From DASUBV01 sp963725175 (GTDB lineage Bacteria; Actinomycetota; Actinomycetes; Streptosporangiales; Streptosporangiaceae), in contig CAVRXH010000006.1 of NCBI GenBank assembly GCA_963725175.1, forward strand, positions 3,286,001-3,350,000: DNA of 64,000 nucleotides, in the 5' to 3' direction. A program made the position numbers and the translations under genes. Positions within the stretch are counted from its first letter, which is position 1, and every line of letters starts with the position of its first letter. This document shows positions 1 to 7,535 of the stretch, one piece after another. The notes below the pieces were generated by a model, which made no database searches, was not told the DNA's origin, and saw only the letters and a program-made list of their open reading frames with translations.

Positions 1-2
1 TG

Positions 3-230
3 GTGAGCGTTACACAGCTGGCTGGCAGAGTGCCTTATCTCTACTATGAAGCGCTGCCGCTAGCGGGTGAGGTATACGACGCCGAGCGGCTGCGACTGGA
101 CCGCTGGCCAGGCGGGAGGTTCCGTTACGCAGGGCCGTCGACCTCCAGCATTGAGCTAGCGATCGAGGACTCCATCAGGCTCTACGAACTCAAGGTACGC
201 AGCCCGGGGGCTGGTCTTGCCCACTCATGA
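3..230 (+). CDS. Hypothetical ORF, possibly the 3' end of a longer gene
   Basis: This 75-codon frame begins at the left edge, so it may be the tail of a gene that starts outside the window. It overlaps the start of the following MFS gene by 14 bases, which would fit translational coupling. I recognise no domain; the product is mixed-charge and soluble-looking. The GTG at position 3 is only the first codon available and is not supported by a visible ribosome-binding site. It could equally be a chance frame. Confidence 0.35.
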   Translation: MSVTQLAGRVPYLYYEALPLAGEVYDAERLRLDRWPGGRFRYAGPSTSSIELAIEDSIRLYELKVRSPGAGLAHS

Positions 231-1560
231 TCACGGTCGTGGTGGTGACGCCGCCGCCCTCTTCCGAGGCGTCGGCCACAGAACCTTCGGCAGCGTCCTG
301 GCGAGCCGGAACTACCGGCTCTTCCTCGGCGGCCAGCTGATATCCCAGCTGGGATCGTGGACTCAAAAGGTAGCCCAGGTTTGGTTCGTTCTCAACGCAA
401 GCCACTCCGGGGCGGCGCTCGGCCTTCTCGTTGTATGCCAGTTCACGCCGTACACGGTCTTCGGACTCCTGGGCGGCGCGCTGTCTGAGAGGTTTGACCC
501 TTACCGGGTTCTAATAGCCACCCAGACGCTTATGATGACCTGCGCCGCGGCGCTGACGTGGCTGGCGTTTGGCGGCTCGCTTCAGGTCTGGGAAGTGGAT
601 CTCATTGCCGTGCTCCAAGGCACGGTGATGATCGTGGACACGCCCGTCCGGCAAGCATTTGTCCGCCAGATGGTAGGCAAGGCATGGCTTTCCAACGCCA
701 TCGCGCTCAACGTAAGCGTATTCAATCTCGCGCGAATACTCGGACCCGCCCTGGGCGGAATCGCCATCGCGTCCATCGGTGTGAGGTCGTGTTTCCTCGC
801 CAACGCCATCAGCTTCCTGGCCGTCCTGGCAGGACTGCTGATGATGCGGCCAGAAGAACTGCATAGGCCTAGTAGCATCGCGACGCATTCCGGCGGGGCC
901 GTAGCCATCCTTCGCGATGCTGGCGAGGCCATGGGCTATGCCTGGAGAACACGACGCCTTTTGGCTATCGTGCTTCTTATCAGCGTGGTAGCCACCCTCG
1001 GCACGAGCTTTAATATCACGCTTCCTCTGGTCGCGCAGCATACCTTGCACGGAAATGCCGCGACCCTGGGCATGCTCATGGGGTGCTACGGCGCGGGAGC
1101 TCTTGCCGGCGCGCTCGCCATGGCCACGCTCGGCCGAACTAGCTGGTGGGCAACGCTCCTGTCGTGCTGCGCGCTGGGCGTGCTGGAGCTTCTGCTCGCC
1201 CCGCAGCGCACCATGATTGCGGTCGCCCTGATCCTCGCCGCAGCCGGAATAGCGCTTTCCTGCTTCACCTCAAACGCCAGCGCAACATTGCAGCACACCA
1301 CCGCCGAAAGCCTGCGGACTCGCATGCTGTCTCTGTACTCGTACGGCTGGATCGGCACAGCGCCGGCAGGCGGACTCCTGACCGGGTGGCTCAGCGACCA
1401 GGTTGGCCCGGCCGGCGTCTTTACCGTCGCCGGCATCACCATGATCGTCGTGGCCGCCGCGGCGATGCTTGTCCTCCGTTCCCACCACGAGCAGCCTCTG
1501 GCCGCGGCCGGCGTGCCGCATAGTCCCACTGCTGTGACCAGATGGAGCGTCCGCCGGTGA
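217..1560 (+). CDS. MFS transporter (DHA3/MFS_3-like exporter)
   Basis: The 447-residue product looks like a 12-helix major facilitator of the drug/siderophore-exporter branch. After a soluble N-terminus comes the typical opening around residues 25-50 (SRNYRLFLGGQLISQLGSW). The helix 2-3 loop carries GGALSERFDPYRVL, which matches the family's acidic/basic loop motif. It probably exports a small hydrophobic compound through the cytoplasmic membrane by proton antiport; the substrate cannot be inferred. The start taken is TTG at 217; a start some 20 codons later is possible because the first 25 residues are not conserved-looking. No other transport gene is adjacent. Confidence 0.85.
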   Translation: MPTHDHGRGGDAAALFRGVGHRTFGSVLASRNYRLFLGGQLISQLGSWTQKVAQVWFVLNASHSGAALGLLVVCQFTPYTVFGLLGGALSERFDPYRVLIATQTLMMTCAAALTWLAFGGSLQVWEVDLIAVLQGTVMIVDTPVRQAFVRQMVGKAWLSNAIALNVSVFNLARILGPALGGIAIASIGVRSCFLANAISFLAVLAGLLMMRPEELHRPSSIATHSGGAVAILRDAGEAMGYAWRTRRLLAIVLLISVVATLGTSFNITLPLVAQHTLHGNAATLGMLMGCYGAGALAGALAMATLGRTSWWATLLSCCALGVLELLLAPQRTMIAVALILAAAGIALSCFTSNASATLQHTTAESLRTRMLSLYSYGWIGTAPAGGLLTGWLSDQVGPAGVFTVAGITMIVVAAAAMLVLRSHHEQPLAAAGVPHSPTAVTRWSVRR

Positions 1561-2135
1561 GCAGCGTGGGGCCCCGCCTCGGCTGGACCTGACGGCCGAG
1601 ACCACCTATCGACTGCCTGCGGTGCCATTACGCCGGGTCGGGCAGTCCCTTGAAATGGCGTGCGGTCGGTGCGTGCGCATCGCCGTTGGGGTGAGTCGAG
1701 TGATGTGGTGCAGGAACTGGCGGCGGGTGATCTCGGTGAGATCCCGCCGCCGCTGCCGGGACGGGTGCCGTAGCTCGCCTGTCGGCTGAAGAAACTCCAG
1801 AACCCACCCGCAGCAGGGATGCTCCATCACGAAAGCTATAGGGTGAGCGCCCCGTGCTGGCTGATTAATATGCCGATGACGTCAGCGCCGGCATGCAGCG
1901 CCTGGTCCGTTGCCGGAGCATCACCGGTAGGTGTTCCGGCTCGGCCGGAACCGGGCTGAATCTGCCAGGGCGACCATCGCGCTACACGTGACCGGCTATC
2001 CCAGGCTTCGAGACCCGAGCCGTCCCCTGATCGCTGATCCGGCGCCAGCGCATGCGGCGCGCCCTGCCCGGCCCGCAGACGGTGCGCCGTCCGGCGGGCC
2101 GGTCAACCAGGCTCTCGCTGCGCTCGCCCGGCCGC
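1561..2135. other. Intergenic stretch, no convincing gene
   Basis: I see no frame with convincing protein character here. Short frames on both strands (for example 1606-1830 minus) are arginine/proline-rich, as expected from antisense GC-rich DNA. The stretch separates the MFS gene from the ParB-led block and may contain the left boundary of the integrative element, but I found no repeat marking it. Confidence 0.5.
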
Positions 2136-2179
2136 CCAAGATCCTTTCCCTTGCCAGGTAGTGCCGGAAAGCATCTTGG
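2136..2179. repeat. Imperfect inverted repeat upstream of the ParB-like gene
   Basis: CCAAGAT-C-CTTTCC (2136-2149) is mirrored by GGAAAG-C-ATCTTGG (2166-2179), a 14-bp arm with one C/C mismatch and a 16-base spacer. It lies about 140 bases before the ParB-like start. It could be a centromere-like binding site for that protein, an operator, or a transcript hairpin. No second copy was found. Confidence 0.5.
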
Positions 2180-2320
2180 CCCTTGCCGGCTGCCTGGCGT
2201 GACCGGCCGACAGCCGGGCGGCGCGCATCGGGCCGGCCGGGCAGGGGCGGCAGCCGCCCCGACCCCACGGCAAATGCCGCAGGGGTTTCCAGCCCGGCCC
2301 AGCACGCACAGGAGGCTGTG

Positions 2321-4153
2321 TTGACCACCATGACTGACGTCACCATTTCCGGCACCGGGGACGACCTCGCCGACCCTGGCCAGCAGGACAGCCCGGACTC
2401 AGAGCCGACGACGACTGCCGCCGAGGACGCACCGACTGCTTACACCGAGCGGCCGATGATTCCGGTAGCGCTCTTGCTGCCGCATCCGGGCAACGTCCGG
2501 GAGGGCAAGAAGGCGGACCCGGCGCTCTGCCGGTCGGTCGCTGCTGCCGGGGTGCTGGTGCCTCTGGAGATCACGACCAGCCCGGACAGCGACGGCTACC
2601 TGGTGGTGGACGGGCTCCTGCGGCTGGATGCCGCGATCCGGGCCGGATGCCAGGCGGTGCCGTACTTCTTCAGCCCGGATACCGCCGACGAGCAGGGCGT
2701 TCAGTACCTGCACATGCTGATCACCAGCCGGTACCGCACTGACCTGACCGTCCACGAGGAAGCGGCCGCGCTGTTCTCGGCGTCCGAGGCGGGCATGACC
2801 CGGACCCAGATCCGCAAGGCCACCGGGCTGCCGGCCGCCGAGGTCCGCGCCGGGATCACCGCCGGGAAGCTGACGAGCAAGACCCGGGAGCTGACCCGCG
2901 ACTCGGACTACGAGTGGAACCTGGAGGACCTGGCCCTGCTCCGCCCGTTCGAGAACGACCCCGCCGCGATGGCCCGCATCATGTCGGACGTCGGATACGG
3001 CCATCCGATCCGGTACGTCATCGACCGGATCAAGCGGGAGAAGGAGGCCGCCGCCCAGCGGGCTCACCTCATAGCGGGGCTGCGGGACGCGGGCCTGGAG
3101 GTGCTGGAGCAGCCGCCGCCAGGCGGCCTCCCGCTCAGCCGGCTCCTCGCCGGCGACGCCCCCGCCCCAGGCGCCGGCGAGGACAGCGCAGGCGAGGACG
3201 AGGACACCGAAGGGCAGGGCGAGGACACGGGCGCGGGCCAGGAGATGACCCCGGAGGCGCATGCCTCGTGCCCGGCCGCGGTCGCGGTGCTCCGCCCATG
3301 GCAGGACCAGCCGGATTACTGGTGCTCCGACCCCGGTCAGCACCGGACCCGGCGGTCTCCGGTGATCCACCTAGGTGGCCAGGGAGCTGGCCCGGCGATT
3401 CTGCCGGGCGAGGCGGGCGGGAGCGCGGGTCCCGGCCCGGACCCGGATCACAATCCGGCCCGCCAGCTGGTCATCGAGGGGAACAGGGCCTGGGTCTCGG
3501 CCGGGACTGCCCGCCAGCTGTGGCTGGCCGAGCTGCTGTCCCGCAAGACGCTGCCCGCCCGCAGCACCACGCTGATCGCCCGGTTCGTCGCCTCCCAGCT
3601 CCTCGCCATGCCGCAGCCGCTGCGCCAGGCACTGCCCGGCATCCACAGCCGCGACATCTACGCCGGGCTGGGCGGCCCGGCAGCTGACGCGGCCGAGTCA
3701 GCGACCATGACCCGGCTGTGGCTGCTCGCCCTGGCACCAGTTGCCGCCGCCTACGAGGACCAGATCACCGGAGATGGCGACCAGCGGGCGACCTGGCGCT
3801 TCGACCGGTACGCCCCCTGCCCCCACGCCGACGCAGGCGCGTGGCTCGGGTTCTGCGAGCAACTCGGCCACCAGCTGAGCCCGATCGAGAAGGCGGTCAC
3901 GGACGGCCTCCCCTACCGAGGCGATAACCCGGACCAGGCCAGCCTGGACGGCCAGGACGACCAGCAGGGGTCCGAGCCTGGTGACAGCCCGGGTTCCGGT
4001 GCCGTCGAGGAGCCAGAGCCCGGCGGCGAGCAGCCCAGCGACGCCGAGCCTCTGCGACGACGCCGAGGCTCTGGCCGCGTAGCCCAGGATGCCCCGCGGC
4101 GCTGGCGGCGATCTGGCCGTCAGCGCTGCGGGATATTCGGTCTGTATGCTTAA
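2321..4153 (+). CDS. ParB/Srx-like nuclease-fold domain protein
   Basis: The protein has about 610 residues. A ParB N-terminal-like domain opens it (PVALLLPHPGNVREG, then LVVDGLLRLDAAIRAGC), followed by a ParB-type helix-turn-helix (MTRTQIRKATGLPAAEVRAG). A long acidic, glycine-rich linker leads to a C-terminal part I do not recognise. Known ParB-like proteins of actinomycete integrative elements bind DNA in element maintenance or regulation; that role is inferred here. AGGAGG at 2310-2315 lies 5 bases before TTG 2321; GTG 2318 and ATG 2330 are in-frame alternatives. It heads a block with DUF2637, XRE, AbrB-like and integrase genes. Confidence 0.75.
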   Translation: MTTMTDVTISGTGDDLADPGQQDSPDSEPTTTAAEDAPTAYTERPMIPVALLLPHPGNVREGKKADPALCRSVAAAGVLVPLEITTSPDSDGYLVVDGLLRLDAAIRAGCQAVPYFFSPDTADEQGVQYLHMLITSRYRTDLTVHEEAAALFSASEAGMTRTQIRKATGLPAAEVRAGITAGKLTSKTRELTRDSDYEWNLEDLALLRPFENDPAAMARIMSDVGYGHPIRYVIDRIKREKEAAAQRAHLIAGLRDAGLEVLEQPPPGGLPLSRLLAGDAPAPGAGEDSAGEDEDTEGQGEDTGAGQEMTPEAHASCPAAVAVLRPWQDQPDYWCSDPGQHRTRRSPVIHLGGQGAGPAILPGEAGGSAGPGPDPDHNPARQLVIEGNRAWVSAGTARQLWLAELLSRKTLPARSTTLIARFVASQLLAMPQPLRQALPGIHSRDIYAGLGGPAADAAESATMTRLWLLALAPVAAAYEDQITGDGDQRATWRFDRYAPCPHADAGAWLGFCEQLGHQLSPIEKAVTDGLPYRGDNPDQASLDGQDDQQGSEPGDSPGSGAVEEPEPGGEQPSDAEPLRRRRGSGRVAQDAPRRWRRSGRQRCGIFGLYA

Positions 4154-4160
4154 GAATACA
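4143..4160. promoter_or_regulatory. Palindromic operator candidate TGTAT-N8-ATACA (site 1)
   Basis: TGTATGCTTAAGAATACA is an 18-bp palindrome with a single mismatched pair. It overlaps the stop codon of the ParB-like gene and ends 25 bases before the DUF2637 start. A second site of the same TGTAT-N8-ATACA form occurs at 5649-5666. Both sit upstream of element genes, so a repressor such as the XRE protein at 4985 may bind them; this is inference. Confidence 0.5.
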
Positions 4161-4185
4161 AGACTGGCTGATTGGAAGCTGAGGA

Positions 4186-4788
4186 ATGAAGATCGGGCTG
4201 CGCGGCCCCGGCGAGACGACGGCCGACGTCCTCATCCACTGGGCCGCGATCGGCTCGGTCAGCACGGTGACCACCATCGCGGCCGTGATCAGCTACGGGC
4301 ACGCCCGCAGCCTCGTCCTCCGCTACGGAGTCACCGGCCTGGCCTCCTACACGCTGCCCCTCACCATCGACGGCCTGGTCGCGACCTGCTCCCTGATCCT
4401 GGTGGACTGCGCCCGCCACGACCGCCGCGGCCCCTGGCACGCCTGGGCACTGCTCGCAGCGGGCGCCTGCGCCCAGATCGCCGCGAACGTCTCAGCCGGG
4501 CTCAGCCACGGCATCGTCGGCGCGATCATCGCCGGCTGGCCCGCCCTGGTCGCCTGCGGCTGCTTCGAGCTGCTGCTCCGCCACCGCCGCCACAGCCCGG
4601 CAGCCCCCGGCGCCATTCAGCCAGAGGAAAGGTCTCCCCAGCAAACCAGGAGGGCGATCCAGCGGTCAGCCGCGCGCGGGCGCTGTACAAGGATCATCTG
4701 TCCAGCGGCCGCTTCCCCCCGATCCGGGCCATCAAGCGAGACCTGCACGTCGGCACCAGCCGCGCCACCGCCATCCGGGCCGTGCTGA
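4186..4788 (+). CDS. DUF2637-type membrane protein, C-terminus frameshifted
   Basis: Residues 1 to about 140 match the DUF2637 family of actinomycete plasmids and integrative elements. Four hydrophobic segments are visible, including AAIGSVSTVTTIAAVISYGHA, LPLTIDGLVATCSLILVDCA and AGWPALVACGCFELLLRH. The family usually ends in a soluble DNA-binding-like region. Here the reading frame turns to serine/proline/arginine-rich nonsense after about 4640, while the expected tail continues in another frame to 4856. The gene is therefore either broken or carries a sequencing indel. The role in transfer or replication is known only by association. Confidence 0.75.
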   Translation: MKIGLRGPGETTADVLIHWAAIGSVSTVTTIAAVISYGHARSLVLRYGVTGLASYTLPLTIDGLVATCSLILVDCARHDRRGPWHAWALLAAGACAQIAANVSAGLSHGIVGAIIAGWPALVACGCFELLLRHRRHSPAAPGAIQPEERSPQQTRRAIQRSAARGRCTRIICPAAASPRSGPSSETCTSAPAAPPPSGPC

Positions 4789-4856
4789 CAGGGCAGCGCC
4801 TCCAGCCGGATCGCCAGCATCCGCCTGCGGCACAAGGTCCCCGGCCTATCGCATGA
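4650..4856 (+). pseudogene. Displaced C-terminal region of the DUF2637 protein
   Basis: In this frame the sequence reads ALYKDHLSSGRFPPIRAIKR followed by DLHVGTSRATAIRAVL. It resembles the winged-helix-like tail that follows the membrane part in DUF2637 proteins. It has no start of its own and is one frame away from the membrane part, so it is best read as the same gene after a 1-nt indel near 4640-4680. Confidence 0.6.
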
Positions 4857-4984
4857 ATGCCGCGAGCAACAGCACTCACTTCACTCGCCAGCTAACAGGA
4901 GATGGGTCAGCGTATACTCGTGAAAGAGCGGCAAGACCGATCAAGTCCTGCCGCGACGCAGGCCGGATGTGACCTGGAGCCGAC

Positions 4985-5428
4985 ATGGCAGCAGCTGACG
5001 ACGCCACGCTCGCCGAGCGGATCGAGCGCCTGTTCCAGACCGTCCACCCCGGGCAGGCCCGGCCCTACGCCATCCGGAAGGTCGCCGACGAGATCAACAG
5101 CGCCGCCGGCGAGAAGGTCATCTCCCATGGCTACCTCTGGCAGTTGCGCAAGGGCACCAAGACCAACCCCAGCATCACCCAGATCGCCGCACTCGCCGGC
5201 TTCTTCGGCGTCCCCCCGTCCTACTTCCTCCCCGACCCCGGAGGAGACCAGCCCGACCCGGCCACCCGCCTGGCCATGTCCGACGCCGCCGTCCGCGAGA
5301 TCACCCTCCGCGCCCACGGCCTGCCCGAGCACGCCCTGCGCGCCCTGGCCGAGATGGCCGACAACGCCCGCACGCTGGCCGGCCTGCCACCCGTCAAAGA
5401 CGACGCTCCCGCCACCGATTCCCGCTGA
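4985..5428 (+). CDS. XRE-family transcriptional regulator
   Basis: This 147-residue protein has an N-terminal helix-turn-helix (residues about 10-75: PYAIRKVADEIN, ISHGYLWQLRKG, NPSITQIAALAGFFGVPPSYF), the layout of small actinomycete XRE/EspR-like regulators. The C-terminal 70 residues are helical and probably dimerise. GGAG lies 8 bases before ATG 4985, and TATACT at 4913-4918 is a good -10 box. It sits between the DUF2637 gene and the AbrB-integrase pair, and is a natural candidate for controlling the element, perhaps through the two TGTAT-N8-ATACA sites. Confidence 0.85.
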   Translation: MAAADDATLAERIERLFQTVHPGQARPYAIRKVADEINSAAGEKVISHGYLWQLRKGTKTNPSITQIAALAGFFGVPPSYFLPDPGGDQPDPATRLAMSDAAVREITLRAHGLPEHALRALAEMADNARTLAGLPPVKDDAPATDSR

Positions 5429-5648
5429 GTCCGGCCGCAGGAAAGACGATCTGTCCTGTCGAGGAACGCACTTCGCTGCACTGGGGCAGCCTCCGGGATT
5501 CGGCCACTACAGGAACCGCGGATAGAGCCGACTACCCCACCGGCGACCCGCCGATCGCGCTTGCCGGTCCGCAGCCTGGGATGGGGGCGAAGGCTGCCCG
5601 TCTCGGAGGCCGAACCGCGCACGGCACTCGCCTAGCTGATGGCAGAGA
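5429..5648. other. Non-coding spacer after the XRE gene
   Basis: No gene seen. The spacer between the XRE gene and the AbrB-like gene is 455 bases long; its only clear features are the two palindromes at 5649-5680, in a locally AT-rich patch. Confidence 0.5.
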
Positions 5649-5666
5649 TGTATTTATGAGTATACA
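5649..5666. promoter_or_regulatory. Operator candidate TGTAT-N8-ATACA (site 2)
   Basis: TGTAT (5649-5653) and ATACA (5662-5666) are spaced as in site 1 at 4143-4160. The spacer sequence differs, so the shared arms are likely the recognised part. The site lies about 220 bases upstream of the AbrB-like/integrase pair in an AT-rich patch that could be a promoter. Confidence 0.45.
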
Positions 5667-5680
5667 ATTCACATGTGAAT
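5667..5680. promoter_or_regulatory. Perfect 14-bp palindrome ATTCACATGTGAAT
   Basis: A perfect palindrome directly abutting TGTAT-N8-ATACA site 2. In a region of about 70% GC such an AT-rich symmetric sequence is unlikely by chance. It is probably a second operator upstream of the AbrB-integrase genes; the binding protein is unknown. Confidence 0.5.
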
Positions 5681-5883
5681 CCTTACTTGGCATACAGCAG
5701 CCGGCCGGAGCCCTGTCCGAGCGTCTGCGATCGCCCGCTCCCCAGGCTAGGTGCGACAGACCCGGCCGCCCGGCTCCACGCGGCATCCCGCAGCCACGGC
5801 GCACACCATATTTGTCGGGCCTGGCCGTCGGCCGTCCTGGCTAGGTCCCGCAAGGGTCAGTGGCCCAGGGCGGTGGCGCTGTC

Positions 5884-6348
5884 ATGACAGTGCCACCCGC
5901 CGCCGCACGGGTCATCGCCGCACTATCCCTGCCCCGCAAGGACCCACTGTCAGCGCAGCGGGCCGATCCGCTGCCGCTGACCAGCTTGCCGGCGCTGCCC
6001 CGCGACGGCTCCCTGCTGTATCGAATCTCACGGGTCGACTCCTCCGGCCGGGCGACCAGCCGCGAAATCAGCGCTGCTCTCGGCTGGAACCCCGGAGACC
6101 CGCTGGAAGTCACCGTCAGGTCCAGGACGATCATCATCTGGTCATCGGCCGACGGCATGGCGCGGGTCCCGCGCAAGCCCGGAGTCCTCCTCCCCGCCGC
6201 CGCCCGGCACCAGTGCGCTATCCGCGCCGGCGACAGCGTTCTGCTCGCCGCAGCCCCGGATTACAGCCTGGTCATCGTGCACACGATGGCCTGCCTGGAC
6301 GACATGCTGGCCTGCTACCTCGCCGCACCCGCTGAGAGCAGGCCATGA
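5884..6348 (+). CDS. AbrB/MazE/SpoVT-like domain protein
   Basis: The product has about 154 residues. The centre holds a swapped-hairpin AbrB-type strand pattern: YRISRVDSSGRATSREISAA, then GWNPGDPLEVTVRSRTIII. A second weaker strand set follows (LLPAAARHQCAIRAGDSVLL). Such proteins bind DNA as dimers and are common just upstream of integrases in actinomycete elements. The stop overlaps the integrase start as ATGA, so the two are translationally coupled. The start is taken at ATG 5884; an upstream in-frame start at 5860 would add 8 residues. A role in controlling integrase is inferred. Confidence 0.7.
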   Translation: MTVPPAAARVIAALSLPRKDPLSAQRADPLPLTSLPALPRDGSLLYRISRVDSSGRATSREISAALGWNPGDPLEVTVRSRTIIIWSSADGMARVPRKPGVLLPAAARHQCAIRAGDSVLLAAAPDYSLVIVHTMACLDDMLACYLAAPAESRP

Positions 6349-7406
6349 GCGGCAGCACCGCCCTAGCGCCGACAGCAGGTCCGGCCGAGCTGGAGGCCGC
6401 CCGGCTCCTGCTGGCCAGGCTCGGCGTCACCCCGGCCGACCTGCTTACTGTTCCCGGCAACCGGACCGTCCCGCTGATCGCCGACTACATCCCGCAGGTC
6501 GCCGCCGCCACTAGCACCGGAACCCGGAGGGCCTACAGCCCGTACTGGAACCTGGCCATCCAGGCCTGGGGCCAGCGCGCCCTGGCCGAGGTCACCGCCC
6601 TGGACATCAGCTCGCTCAGTGAGCACGCTCGCTCAGCCGCCGTCGTACGCCGCAACAGCCGCGGCGGCCGCGGCGCCGCCGAGCACCTGATCGGCGCCCT
6701 GCGCTGCATCTACAACCACGCCGTCGCCGACGGGATCATCCCCGCCCACCAGAACCCCGCCGCCCAGGTCGCCAAGCCACGGCGACTGCCCAGCACCCGC
6801 TGGGCACTCCCCGATAACCGCATCGCCGAGATCACGAAAATCGCCGCCACCACGGGAAACGACCCCGAACTCGACGCTCTCCTCATCCGGCTGCACCTGG
6901 AGACCGCCTGCCGCCGCGCCGGCGCACTCAGCCTCACCAGCGCCGACCTCGACCCGGAGCAGAGCCTCATCCGCCTTCGCGAGAAGGGCGGCACCGTCCG
7001 CTGGCAGCCCGTTTCCCCCACCCTAATGACCCATCTGACAGCCCACCGGGACTCCAGAGGCACCGGCGACCCCGGCGGCCAACTGCTGCGCTACGCCAGC
7101 GGCCAGCCGATCACCAGACGCCGCTACGACTACCTCTGGAACCGCATCGGCCAGCACCTGCCCTGGGCCGCAGCCCAGCAGGTCACCGCGCACTGGCTGC
7201 GCCACACCACGCTCAAGTGGGTCGAGCGGAACTTCGGCTATGCCATCGCCCAGGCATACGCCGGCCACATCAACACGGGCAAGGACCGCAGTGCCACCAC
7301 TACCTACGTCCGGGCCGACCTGCCCGAAATCGCGGCAGCACTAGCCGCACTCACCGGCCAACCGCATCCGCTCTCTGCTGATACGCAGGCAGCCGCGCAA
7401 TCCTGA
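6345..7406 (+). CDS. Tyrosine recombinase (site-specific integrase)
   Basis: The 353-residue protein has an N-terminal core-binding domain (about residues 45-130) and a C-terminal catalytic domain. The catalytic arginine is in LETACRRAGALSL, the H-x-x-R box is HWLRHTT, and the tyrosine is in the tail YAGHINTGKDRSATTTYVRA. It should catalyse integration and excision of the surrounding element through a 3'-phosphotyrosine intermediate. It overlaps the AbrB-like gene by 4 bases. A matching attachment site right beside it was not identified; the only tRNA-derived repeats are at 14.9 and 20.8 kb. Confidence 0.9.
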   Translation: MSGSTALAPTAGPAELEAARLLLARLGVTPADLLTVPGNRTVPLIADYIPQVAAATSTGTRRAYSPYWNLAIQAWGQRALAEVTALDISSLSEHARSAAVVRRNSRGGRGAAEHLIGALRCIYNHAVADGIIPAHQNPAAQVAKPRRLPSTRWALPDNRIAEITKIAATTGNDPELDALLIRLHLETACRRAGALSLTSADLDPEQSLIRLREKGGTVRWQPVSPTLMTHLTAHRDSRGTGDPGGQLLRYASGQPITRRRYDYLWNRIGQHLPWAAAQQVTAHWLRHTTLKWVERNFGYAIAQAYAGHINTGKDRSATTTYVRADLPEIAAALAALTGQPHPLSADTQAAAQS

Positions 7407-7489
7407 GGCTGCAGTCAGGTCCTCTGCCTATCAGCTGGAGCCGGTTTATGTCACTCCTAACCGTTAGCCGATCTTGCCCGCCGAGGCAC

Positions 7490-7503
7490 GACCTGACTCG
7501 TGC
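7490..7503. repeat. Solitary copy of the IS1634-type terminal sequence
   Basis: GACCTGACTCGTGC is identical to the first 14 bases of the terminal repeat of the insertion sequence at 15220-16972. No transposase accompanies it. It sits inside an 18-bp inverted repeat (GCACGA-N6-TCGTGC, 7486-7503) between the integrase and the zinc-ribbon gene. It may be a leftover end of an earlier insertion. Confidence 0.45.
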
Positions 7504-7523
7504 TTGTTGTCGGTAGGGACGTG

Positions 7524-7529
7524 CATAAT
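7524..7529 (+). promoter_or_regulatory. -10 box CATAAT for a leaderless gene
   Basis: CATAAT ends 6 bases before GTG 7536, which places the expected transcription start on the start codon itself. No Shine-Dalgarno sequence precedes that GTG. The -35 region is weak. Confidence 0.45.
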
Positions 7530-7535
7530 AGGGTA

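Noticed and set aside
1606..1830. Minus-strand ORF of 74 codons downstream of the MFS gene
   Set aside because: Arginine/proline-rich with no ribosome-binding site and no protein-like periodicity; typical of chance frames in GC-rich DNA.
5581..5887. Overlapping ORFs across the AT-rich patch before the AbrB-like gene
   Set aside because: Codon content is not protein-like and the region holds two clear palindromes, which fits regulatory DNA better.
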